Below are positions 16,646 to 23,705 of a stretch of DNA of 24,061 nt, one piece after another; within the stretch, counting starts at the first letter, position 1, and every line of letters starts with the position of its first letter. The stretch is from the NCBI GenBank assembly GCA_964497135.1, contig CAZCDO010000041.1:1-24061 (forward strand), written 5' to 3'. Origin of the DNA: CAIJXV01 sp964497135 (GTDB taxonomy: Bacteria; Verrucomicrobiota; Kiritimatiellia; CAIKKV01; CAIJXV01). The position numbers were made by a program, and so were the translations under genes. A model generated the notes under the pieces. It saw nothing but the letters and a program-made list of their open reading frames with translations, made no database searches and was not told the origin of the DNA.

Positions 16646-16836
16646 GGCGAACTCTCCGAGTGAGCCGGGGGAGGAGACGACGGCTCCCCCGGAGGTGTCG
16701 CCCTACCAGAGAGACGGCGGCATGCGGTAGGGCGAACTCTCCGAGTGAGCCGGGGAGAAGACGACGGCTCCCCCGGAGGTGTCGCCCTACCCGAGAGACG
16801 CTGGCATGAGGTAGGGCGAACTCTCCGAGTGAGCCG
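16605..16836. repeat. Left REPIN array (about 2.5 palindromic 84-bp units)
   Basis: Units begin GGTAGGGCGA at 16641, 16726 and 16810, spaced 85 and 84 bp. Each full unit is a 27-nt half-site, a ~12-nt loop, the inverted 27-nt half-site ending TCGCCCTACC, and an 18-nt linker ending GGCATG(A/C). The half-sites match at the outer 10 bp, CTCCG and GAGCCG, with a few mismatches, so each unit folds into a long imperfect hairpin. The array begins with 18 nt of a 3' half-site (16605-16622) inside the esterase gene. It ends with a single intact 5' half-site (16810-16836), after which the RAYT region starts. Confidence 0.93.
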
Positions 16837-16880
16837 AGGATGTTTGGGCTTTAGAGATTGTGGGAAAGGGAGGGGTGGAT

Positions 16881-17375
16881 ATGGGAGACCTTCAAAAAAT
16901 GCCGCATTCATTTTTGGTTCGGAAAAAACTATGTCATGATATTCCCGCTTGGGTTGGATCCGGTTCGCGCCATTTCGTTACGATCAACTGCCGCCACCGC
17001 GGTTGTTCTGCCTTAACGATACCCTCCGTTGCGCAGGCCCTGCTGAAAAGTTTGCAGTTTTATGAAAACCAAGGACATTGGTATCCCTGGTTGGCCGTGG
17101 TGATGCCCGACCATCTGCATGTGATCGTCACGTTTAACTTGAGCATTGGGATTCGGCGGACGATTGCCGCATGGAAACGATTTCATGCCCGTTCGCAAGG
17201 GATTGAATGGCAGTCCGATTTTTTTGAGCATCGCCTGCGTAATGATGCTGAATTTATCGCTAAATCGGCCTATGTTCGGCAGAATCCTGTACGGAAACAG
17301 TTGGTGAACAAGGTCGATGAGTGGCCGTTCTTATGGGAACGGGAGAAAGCCGGGGATGGAGGGGGACCGGCATGA
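16881..17375 (+). CDS. REP-associated tyrosine transposase (RAYT, single-domain HUH/Y1, IS200-like)
   Basis: Predicted single-strand endonuclease of the Y1 HUH class that acts on REP/REPIN hairpins. The 164-aa product carries the HUH motif as MPDHLHVIV (His78, His80), the RAYT-type DFFEHRLRND (113-122), and the catalytic tyrosine context SAYVRQNPVRKQLV (Tyr131). I chose the ATG at 16881 because GGGAGGGG lies about six bases upstream; a GTG at 16860 would add seven residues. The repeats on both sides are the expected substrate. The TGA stop lies in the repeat linker end GGCATGA, and the last residues (EKAGDGGGPA) come from repeat-like GC-rich DNA. The gene looks intact. No terminal repeats of a complete insertion sequence are visible, as expected for RAYTs, which are usually single-copy and not self-mobile. 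Confidence 0.9.
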   Translation: MGDLQKMPHSFLVRKKLCHDIPAWVGSGSRHFVTINCRHRGCSALTIPSVAQALLKSLQFYENQGHWYPWLAVVMPDHLHVIVTFNLSIGIRRTIAAWKRFHARSQGIEWQSDFFEHRLRNDAEFIAKSAYVRQNPVRKQLVNKVDEWPFLWEREKAGDGGGPA

Positions 17376-17829
17376 GGTAGGGCGAACTCTCCGAGTGAGC
17401 CGGGGAGAAGACGACGGCTCCCCCGGAGGTGTCGCCCTACCCGAGAGACGGCGGCATGCGGTAGGGCGAACTCTCCGAGTGAGCCGGGGAGAAGACGACG
17501 GCTCCCCCGGAGGTNNNNNNNNNNNNNNNNNNNNNNNNNNNNNNNNNNNNNNNNNNNNNNNNNNNNNNNNNNNNNNNNNNNNNNNNNNNNNNNNNNNNNN
17601 NNNNNNNNNNNNNNTCGCCCTACCCGAGAGACGCTGGCATGAGGTAGGGCGAACTCTCCGAGTGAGCCGGGGAGAAGACGACGGCTCCCCCGGAGGTGTC
17701 GCCCTACCCGAGAGACGCTGGCATGAGGTAGGGCGAACTCTCCGAGTGAGCCGGGGAGAAGACGACGGCTCCCCCGGAGGTGTCGCCCTACCCGAGAGAC
17801 GCTGGCATGCGGTAGGGCGAACTCTCCGA
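17367..17829. repeat. Right REPIN array (interrupted by an assembly gap)
   Basis: After a linker end (CCGGCATGA, 17367-17375), units begin GGTAGGGCGA at 17376, 17460, 17643, 17727 and 17811, an 84-bp period outside the gap. The last copy keeps only about 19 nt of the 5' half-site before changing to unrelated AT-rich sequence. Units are almost identical to the left array. Variation is concentrated in the linker (GACGGCGGCATG or GACGCTGGCATG) and its last base (A or C). Because 84 is divisible by three and the unit has no stop in some frames, the array gives open frames on both strands that are not genes. Confidence 0.93.
17515..17614. other. Assembly gap of 100 Ns inside the right REPIN array
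   Basis: Exactly 100 Ns. The left flank stops at unit position 55 and the right flank resumes at position 57. The missing stretch should therefore be one base plus a whole number of 84-bp units, so 100 is probably a placeholder length. Confidence 0.97.
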
Positions 17830-17862
17830 TTGCGTCTTTTTAAAAAAACAAATTTTGGACTA

Positions 17863-17891
17863 TTGACGTTGTGAAAAAAAAGTGCCAATAT
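17863..17891 (+). promoter_or_regulatory. Candidate promoter of the pseudopilin gene
   Basis: TTGACG (17863-17868) is followed after 17 bp by CAATAT (17886-17891). A TATTCT three bases further on is an alternative -10. The region is AT-rich, directly after the repeat array. The leader would be about 45 nt and includes AGGAGAGG before the ATG. Confidence 0.45.
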
Positions 17892-17944
17892 TCTCACATA
17901 AGGCAAGTGCCGGTTAGATTAACAATCAATCAGGAGAGGTAACG

Positions 17945-18586
17945 ATGAGCAAAATGTTGCGAAAAAACGGGCGGGGCTTTACGTTGGTTGAATTGTTGGT
18001 CGTGATCGGAATCATCGCCATTCTGGCGGCCTTGTTGTTCCCGGCCATCAATGGAGCCATGTTAAACGGGAAAGTTACCAACGTTGCCAGTAACGGGCGT
18101 CAATTTGCCATCGCTTTGTATGCGTTGAACGCGGACCTTGAAGCGGCGTATAAGCCCTTGATATTCCCTGTCGCCGGCGATGCCACGTCGAGTAAGGCGT
18201 TCGCGCGGATTTGTGAGCAAATTCCCGCAATCACACCGGCCATGTTTGCCGGGCCTGGATTTGCGACTCTGGCCTCGACCAACTGGGCGGCGTTTACCGG
18301 GTCCAATAATGTTTGGGTCACCTCTGTTCTGACCGATAACAGTCCGTCGGCTTCGCCTCTGCTGATCACCCGGAATGTGACCTTTTCCGGAACTGTTTTG
18401 TCCGGGATGACGGGCGTTGATTCGACCTTGTTCAAGGGGTTGTATTTCATCACCGTCGCTCGTGACGGCGCCATTCGTAAAATTCCCGTTGGTAAGGGCG
18501 CCACCGCCGCCACCACGGATGCCATGGCGGACTTCTATGCTCAAGGGGATAGCGCCACGCTGACCGAGACTGTTTTGCTGCCTTGA
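17945..18586 (+). CDS. Type IV pilin-like/type II secretion pseudopilin with N-terminal methylation motif
   Basis: A 213-aa prepilin-like protein. The leader MSKMLRKNGRG is followed by FTLVELLVVIGIIAILAA, with predicted prepilin peptidase cleavage after Gly11 and the conserved Glu at mature position 5 (Glu16). The hydrophobic helix runs to about residue 34. The rest is a small Ala/Thr/Ser-rich globular part with the segment GLYFITVARDGAIRK near 159-173. Such proteins (often DUF1559-like or GspH/GspG-like) are very numerous in PVC bacteria, and this one has no obvious subfamily. It has its own promoter candidate, a good ribosome-binding site (AGGAGAGG) and a strong terminator, so it is probably monocistronic. 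No secretion or pilus assembly genes are adjacent. Confidence 0.9.
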   Translation: MSKMLRKNGRGFTLVELLVVIGIIAILAALLFPAINGAMLNGKVTNVASNGRQFAIALYALNADLEAAYKPLIFPVAGDATSSKAFARICEQIPAITPAMFAGPGFATLASTNWAAFTGSNNVWVTSVLTDNSPSASPLLITRNVTFSGTVLSGMTGVDSTLFKGLYFITVARDGAIRKIPVGKGATAATTDAMADFYAQGDSATLTETVLLP

Positions 18587-18607
18587 TCAGTAGTTGTCGT
18601 GTAAAGG

Positions 18608-18638
18608 AAGGAGCGGATTGTATCCGCTCCTTTTTTTT
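18608..18638 (+). terminator. Strong intrinsic terminator of the pseudopilin gene
   Basis: GGAGCGGAT (18610-18618) pairs with ATCCGCTCC (18622-18630) around a TGT loop. Two A-T pairs extend the stem, and eight Ts follow (18631-18638). It lies 22 bp after the stop codon. Confidence 0.93.
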
Positions 18639-18729
18639 GTCGTTTGAGCGGATCATTTCATGAATCCATAGGACTTATTCACAGAAGACACCCCTCTAAT
18701 CTCAACAGGTATCAGGCGCGCTTTATTTA

Positions 18730-18758
18730 TTGCCAACGTTAAGAGCGTTGAGTATGTT
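18730..18758 (+). promoter_or_regulatory. Candidate promoter of priA
   Basis: TTGCCA (18730-18735) and TATGTT (18753-18758) are 17 bp apart, in a 240-bp AT-richer gap. CAACGTT (18734-18740) and its inverted copy AACGTTG (18768-18774) flank the -10 and could be an operator. Two small hairpins, GACCA/TGGTC (18793-18808) and TACC/GGTA (18811-18822), lie in the predicted leader. The rest of the gap shows no gene. Confidence 0.42.
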
Positions 18759-18876
18759 AACTTCCAGAACGTTGACCATGCAAATTCCATTTGACCACCC
18801 TGTTGGTCAGTACCGCGTGGTATCCCCGGCACATTCCACACCCGAGGTACGGAATCATTCGAATTGAGCCCAATCT

Positions 18877-21096
18877 ATGCCGTCGATCGCCAAAGTTGTG
18901 GTTGAAATCGCGCTAAATCGCGAATTCGATTATGCGATTCCCGCGCATTTGCAGGGACAGGTGGTGCCTGGTTCCATGGTGACGGTGCCCTTCGGTCACC
19001 GTCACGCCACACGGGGCTACGTTGTTGGGTTGGTCGATTTCTCTCCCTACAAGGACTTGAAGGAGATCCAAGCGTTGGTGGGGGATGGGCCGATGGTCCA
19101 GCCGGAATTGCTCGAGTTGGCCAAGTGGATCAGCCGCTATTATTGCGCGCCCGTCGAATCCGCCATTCGCGCGGTGCTTCCGGCGGTCATTCGCAAGCGC
19201 GGTCAGGCATTTAAGTCGCCTCTGTTTTTGGCCCTCATCGAACCTTCGCCGTCGGTCGATGCCGATACCTTCAAAAAAAAATCGCCCCAGCAGGCGGTCC
19301 TCCTCGATCTGCTTAAGAAAACACCGGAAGGCGTTTTCTTACAGGATGCGTTGCGGCAATGCGGCGCCTCGCCGGAAGCGGCGAAAGCCCTGGTTCGTAA
19401 AGGCTTTGCCACCCTGGCGCCCCGGACCCAGGAGCGCGATCCACTATTGCCCAAAGATCGGGACATTCTGCCAACGGATCCCTTGCCGCTGATGGAGTCT
19501 CAAGCGGAGGCGTTGAAAGCGATTCTGGCGGCCATGAACGAGTCCAAGCCTCCGGTCATTCTGCTTCACGGGGTTACGGGGAGCGGAAAAACCGAAGTTT
19601 ATATGCAGGCCATCGACCATGTTTTGACCCTGGGTAAAACCGCCTTGGTTTTAGTGCCTGAAATTGCGCTGACACCCCAGATGATCGAACGGTTTCTCGG
19701 CCGGTTCCGCGTGCCGTTGGCTATTCAACACAGTCATTTGTCGGACGGCGAGCGGCATGACATGTGGCATCGGGTTCGGGAGGGCCGGGCGCGGATCATG
19801 ATCGGAGCCCGGTCGGCGGTTTTTGCGCCCCTGCGCAATTTGGGATTGATCGTGGTGGACGAGGAGCACGAGCCCAGTTACAAGCAGGATGAAACGCCCC
19901 GTTACCATGCGCGGGATGTGGCGGTGATGCGTGGACATCTCGAAAAATGCGTCGTGGTTTTGGGCTCGGCAACGCCGGCGCTGGAAAGTTATCGCAATGC
20001 CCGTCAGGGGAAATACCGGCTGATTTCCCTGCCGCACCGGGTCGATCATCGTCAGATGCCGGGCATCCGCGTGGTCGATATGCGTCAGGAGGCGATGAAA
20101 ACCGGCAAAGTGAACGCATTCTCGACAGATCTGGTCGAAGCGATGCGTTTGCGCCTGTCCCGGGCGGAACAGACGATTCTTTTTTTGAATCGGCGCGGCT
20201 ATGCCACGTCCCTGTTATGTCCGAAATGCGGCTACATCGCCCAATGTACGGACTGTAACCTGGCGTTCACCTATCATCGCCAGAGCGAGCAATTGCGCTG
20301 TCATATCTGCGGCGCATTCAAAGGCGTGCCGGGAGTCTGCCCCACCTGCCAGGATCCCGCGTTTCGATATGCGGGACTCGGCACTCAAAAAGTGGAGGAG
20401 TTTTTGAGGAAATTATTTCCCAAGGCCAAAATTCAGCGGATGGATGCGGATATGACCTCGGGCAAGGATGCCCATGCGCGGATATTGAACGATTTCAGGG
20501 TGGGCCGGATCGATATCCTCATTGGCACTCAAATGGTGGCAAAGGGCTTGGATTTTCCGAATGTGACGCTGATCGGTGTCGTCAACGCCGATCTCAGCCT
20601 GCATATGCCGGATTTCAGGGCAGGCGAACGAACGGTTCAGTTACTGATCCAGGTGGCGGGCCGTGCGGGGCGGGGTGATTTGCCGGGCGAGGTTTTGATT
20701 CAGACGTATACACCGTTTCATCCGGCAATTCAGATGGCACGGCGCCTGGATTTTGACGGTTTTTGTGATCAAGAATTGGAGTTTCGCAAGGAACTGAACT
20801 ATCCGCCGTTTACCCATTTGGTCTGTCTGCAAGTCCAGGGGCGGGATGAAACCCGGGTTCGAACGGCGCTGGACGATTTCTACAAACGGCTTCACCCCCA
20901 TTTGTCGCCCGAGGTAACGATCACGGAACCCGCTCCAGCCGCATTGGCAAAGGCCAAGGGGTTTTACCGGTTCCAGATGTTGCTGCGCACGACGCGGATC
21001 ATGGGGATGACGGAGACCTTGCGACGGACCCTGGATGAATTCAAATGGCCGTCCGGGGTGGACTGCGCGACGGACGTCGATGCGATGTCGGTTTAA
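18877..21096 (+). CDS. priA: Primosomal replication-restart helicase PriA (replication factor Y)
   Basis: A 739-aa 3'-to-5' DNA helicase that reloads the replisome at stalled forks. Residues ~1-105 are the 3'-DNA-binding domain (AKVVVEIALNREFDYAIP). The helicase core has Walker A GVTGSGKT (232-239), LVPEIALTPQ (258-267), the DEEH box (328-331) with the following EPSYKQDETPRYHARDVA, and GSATPALES (363-371). Eight zinc-binding cysteines follow (448, 451, 457, 460, 475, 478, 488, 491). The C-terminal helicase part (GTQMVAKGLDFPNVTLIG, QVAGRAGRG) is complete. The ATG has no strong Shine-Dalgarno. The stop overlaps the stop of the convergent barrel-protein gene by 4 bp. Confidence 0.97.
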   Translation: MPSIAKVVVEIALNREFDYAIPAHLQGQVVPGSMVTVPFGHRHATRGYVVGLVDFSPYKDLKEIQALVGDGPMVQPELLELAKWISRYYCAPVESAIRAVLPAVIRKRGQAFKSPLFLALIEPSPSVDADTFKKKSPQQAVLLDLLKKTPEGVFLQDALRQCGASPEAAKALVRKGFATLAPRTQERDPLLPKDRDILPTDPLPLMESQAEALKAILAAMNESKPPVILLHGVTGSGKTEVYMQAIDHVLTLGKTALVLVPEIALTPQMIERFLGRFRVPLAIQHSHLSDGERHDMWHRVREGRARIMIGARSAVFAPLRNLGLIVVDEEHEPSYKQDETPRYHARDVAVMRGHLEKCVVVLGSATPALESYRNARQGKYRLISLPHRVDHRQMPGIRVVDMRQEAMKTGKVNAFSTDLVEAMRLRLSRAEQTILFLNRRGYATSLLCPKCGYIAQCTDCNLAFTYHRQSEQLRCHICGAFKGVPGVCPTCQDPAFRYAGLGTQKVEEFLRKLFPKAKIQRMDADMTSGKDAHARILNDFRVGRIDILIGTQMVAKGLDFPNVTLIGVVNADLSLHMPDFRAGERTVQLLIQVAGRAGRGDLPGEVLIQTYTPFHPAIQMARRLDFDGFCDQELEFRKELNYPPFTHLVCLQVQGRDETRVRTALDDFYKRLHPHLSPEVTITEPAPAALAKAKGFYRFQMLLRTTRIMGMTETLRRTLDEFKWPSGVDCATDVDAMSV

Positions 21097-21884
21097 AAAT
21101 GAACCGATAAACCGGCGCCGAGTGAAAGCTCGTCAAAAAACTGGGCTTCTAATTTGATCGTCATGAATTCATCGGGCATGAACGATAAACCCAACACCGC
21201 GCCCATATTCTGGTCTTCATGGAAGTCGGAAGATCCGAATGCGTCAGACCATTCCCCATCGATCAGGGATAACGCCGGACCGCCATACAGTGAGACCACG
21301 CGGACATCATCGCCGAAGTGAATCAGCGGATGAGAGGACAAACTGAAAAGCAGGGCGGAATACCACTCATTCCACTCCAACTCACTGTCCCAGTTTTCGG
21401 ATTGAGAGGCCCGGTAGAAGGATTCCGCTTCAATCCCAAAGAAATACGGGTCATCGGCTGGAAGCCGGTAGTCGAGGAGGCGAACGCGCCCGCCCACCCG
21501 CCATTCCCAGTCTTGATCGCGGTCGCTGTCTTCTCCATCCAAATCGACATCGGTCATCCCGGCGCCGGCTTCGAGCGTCACCCAAGGCAAGACATCAAAA
21601 CCGATCAGGCCGGTCAGTCGCTGGACGCTCATCTCGGGCAGGGTTCCCTGGGCGCCGCTGGGGACGATGGCCCGGGTTTGATCCTGGAATTCCAGGCCGA
21701 AGGACAGGAATCGTTGTCCGCCCTGATACAGGCGGGATGGCCGATTGGAGGCGGTGCCCACAGATAGGAAACTTTGGGAATGATCATCTTCCCGAAAGGC
21801 GGCGGCTTGACTGTGGGTACTGCCGGCGAGGATGGTTGCCAGGATGGCACCAACGGTGAAAGAAGGGAGAAGACGGCCATTCAT
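21093..21884 (-). CDS. Predicted outer-membrane beta-barrel protein
   Basis: A 263-aa exported protein with a signal peptide ending about HSQAAA (28-29). The mature part consists of alternating amphipathic strands (FLSFGLEFQD, VTLEAGAGMTDV, YFFGIEAESFYRA, WYSALLFSLSS, MTIKLEAQFF) and ends in an aromatic residue (LGAGLSVHF), as expected of BamA-inserted barrels. A loop DVDLDGEDSDRDQD (112-125) resembles a DxDxDG calcium-binding loop. Start chosen at 21884, with TAGGAGGT ideally placed upstream; the frame is open to 21956 but without such a site. The function is unknown; it could be a small porin or structural barrel. A consensus-like promoter lies upstream. Confidence 0.82.
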   Translation of the reverse strand: MNGRLLPSFTVGAILATILAGSTHSQAAAFREDDHSQSFLSVGTASNRPSRLYQGGQRFLSFGLEFQDQTRAIVPSGAQGTLPEMSVQRLTGLIGFDVLPWVTLEAGAGMTDVDLDGEDSDRDQDWEWRVGGRVRLLDYRLPADDPYFFGIEAESFYRASQSENWDSELEWNEWYSALLFSLSSHPLIHFGDDVRVVSLYGGPALSLIDGEWSDAFGSSDFHEDQNMGAVLGLSFMPDEFMTIKLEAQFFDELSLGAGLSVHF

Positions 21885-21940
21885 AATGCGACCTCCTAAG
21901 GGTTGAACGAACGAAAGCAAAACTGTCGCTGTTGGCGCAT

Positions 21941-21969
21941 ATTTTGCGATGGACACAGAGGGATGTCAA
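21941..21969 (-). promoter_or_regulatory. Promoter of the beta-barrel protein gene
   Basis: On the minus strand, a perfect -35 TTGACA (21969-21964), a 17-bp spacer and CAAAAT (21946-21941) precede a leader of about 50 nt that contains the TAGGAGGT site. Confidence 0.62.
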
Positions 21970-22011
21970 GTCCCCGATACGCCCCTATAACACGGATTTA
22001 TTAAACGATCT

Positions 22012-23625
22012 TTAGACGATGGCCGCCACGCGTTCGGCGGCGCGCAGGCCGTCCAAAGCGGAACTGACAATTCCACCGGCGTATCCGGCGCCTTCGCCGA
22101 CTGGGAAAAGACCCCGGGTATTTAAGGATTCTCCCTCGGGATTGCGGGCGATCCAGAGTGGGCTGGAACTTCGGGTTTCCGGTGCATACAATATGGCATC
22201 CTCGAGCTTGACGCCGTTCAACTCTTTCAACATGGCCGGGAGGGCAATCTCCAAGGTGTGGGTGATGAATCCAGGGAGAATCTCCCGGAATTCAACCGGT
22301 GCCGATTGTGGGCAGGAGCGCCCCTCAGGCAGTGGGGCTTGGATTTTCCGGTCCAAAAAATCAACCAGACGGATGGCTGGGACTTGGTAGGCGCCGCCGG
22401 TCGCGGCATAGGCCAGGCCTTCTAATTGGCGTTGGAATTCCATGCCGGCCAGAGCGGGAACCGGATGATCCGGGTAATCGGTGGGGCCCACTGGAACCAG
22501 AAAGGCGGCATTGCCGAGGGGAAGGGATCGTTTGGAATAACTCATGCCGTTGGTGGTCAGGAATCCCGGCTCCGAAGCGCAACTGATCACCTTACCGCCG
22601 GGACACATGCAAAAGCTATAACAGGCGCGGATGCCGTTTTCGGCCCGGCGGGTCAGGCGAAAACTGGCGGCGCCTAGGAGGGGATTTCCGTTGAAACGGC
22701 CGTATTGGGCGCTATCGATGGCGGCTTGCGGGATTTCAAGGCGGACCCCCACGGCAAATGGTTTGGGTTGAAGGGCGACACCTTGGCCGGCCAGCATGGC
22801 ATACACATCCCGGGCGCTGTGTCCCACCGCCAGCACACAATGCCGGCAGGGGATTTCCTGTCCGTTCACCACGACGGCCTGGAGTTGTCCGGCGTTGATG
22901 ACCAGTGAATCGAGCCGGGCATTGAATCGCACTTCCCCACCGGCGGCGATGATCCGTTCGCGAATGCGGGGTACGATTTCAAGCAGGACATCACTTCCGA
23001 CATGGGGTTCGGCATCGATCAGGACACTCGCGTCGGCGCCACACGCATGCAGCAGTTCCATGAAAGTCCGGATCCGGTCGCGCTCCTTACTCCGGGCGGT
23101 CAGTTTGCCGTCGGAGAAAAGCCCGGCTCCCCCTTCGCCGAAGAGGACATTGCTTTCAGGGTCCAGGGTCCCGGTATTCCAGAATCCGGCCACTTTCGAA
23201 GCGCGGGCAGGGGCGGTCTCACCCCGCTCGATGAGGAGGGGTCGTGCTCCGGCGAGGGCCAGTTGGTGCGCGGCGAGCAGGCCGGCCGGACCGGCGCCAA
23301 CAACGATGGGCCGGAGTTCCGGGGACCTGATGGTCGGGGGGGGGTGGGGGGCGGGGGGGGATTCGACAATAACAATGGAGGAGAGCGGAGCTGATTTCGG
23401 GAGGGACTTGGCGGTGAGATTAACTTCGACATTCAGCGCATAGACCGGCTCGGGATTCCGGGGGCGCGCATCCAGCGAGCGTCGGATGATGGTCGGGTGT
23501 GACAAGAGACCGACGGCGCAACCAATCTTGCGGGCGACCCGCTGAAGGAGGATGGCCTCATCATAGTCGAGCGGGACATTGACCTGTTGAATTTGGATTC
23601 GCAATGGAATGTGGGTGCGGAGCAC
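22012..23625 (-). CDS. COG2509-type FAD-dependent oxidoreductase
   Basis: A 537-aa predicted flavoprotein of the NAD(FAD)-utilising dehydrogenase group COG2509, without an established substrate. An N-terminal ~85-residue domain (IQIQQVNVPLDYDEAILLQRVARKIGC) precedes a proline-rich linker (SPPAPHPPP, 89-97) and the FAD-binding Rossmann motif VVGAGPAGL (108-116), with Glu133 ending the second strand (LIERG). Further family features are FGEGGAGLFSDGKL, CVLAVGHSARDVY, FCMCPGGKV and GLFPVGEGAGYAGGIVSSALDG near the C-terminus. The start is GTG at 23625 without a Shine-Dalgarno; a TTG seven codons on is an alternative. The proline linker is encoded by long G-tracts on the + strand (23336-23360). Confidence 0.88.
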   Translation of the reverse strand: MLRTHIPLRIQIQQVNVPLDYDEAILLQRVARKIGCAVGLLSHPTIIRRSLDARPRNPEPVYALNVEVNLTAKSLPKSAPLSSIVIVESPPAPHPPPTIRSPELRPIVVGAGPAGLLAAHQLALAGARPLLIERGETAPARASKVAGFWNTGTLDPESNVLFGEGGAGLFSDGKLTARSKERDRIRTFMELLHACGADASVLIDAEPHVGSDVLLEIVPRIRERIIAAGGEVRFNARLDSLVINAGQLQAVVVNGQEIPCRHCVLAVGHSARDVYAMLAGQGVALQPKPFAVGVRLEIPQAAIDSAQYGRFNGNPLLGAASFRLTRRAENGIRACYSFCMCPGGKVISCASEPGFLTTNGMSYSKRSLPLGNAAFLVPVGPTDYPDHPVPALAGMEFQRQLEGLAYAATGGAYQVPAIRLVDFLDRKIQAPLPEGRSCPQSAPVEFREILPGFITHTLEIALPAMLKELNGVKLEDAILYAPETRSSSPLWIARNPEGESLNTRGLFPVGEGAGYAGGIVSSALDGLRAAERVAAIV

Positions 23626-23675
23626 CGGAGGGTTGGGCTGACATTTATTTTTCGTCGGGCTTCAATCGGGACAGT

Positions 23676-23704
23676 AATATATCCAGATCGAGCGGGGAAT
23701 TCAA
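23676..23704 (-). promoter_or_regulatory. Promoter of the FAD-dependent oxidoreductase gene
   Basis: TTGAAT (23704-23699) and TATATT (23681-23676) are 17 bp apart on the minus strand, giving a leader of about 45 nt before the GTG. Confidence 0.58.
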
Positions 23705-23705
23705 G

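Noticed and set aside
16605..17829. CRISPR array
   Set aside because: The repeats are contiguous 84-bp units that are nearly identical throughout, including the linkers. There are no unique spacers of constant length and no cas genes.
17317..17906. Repeat protein with a 28-residue period, in open frames on both strands
   Set aside because: The period is simply 84/3. The frames exist only because the DNA unit has no stop in those phases, and they span the N gap. They lack a plausible start, and the repeat has a clear non-coding palindromic structure.
18653..18841. Small minus-strand gene (62 aa) in the pseudopilin-priA gap
   Set aside because: No ribosome-binding site, no recognisable motif, and it covers the priA promoter candidate and leader hairpins.
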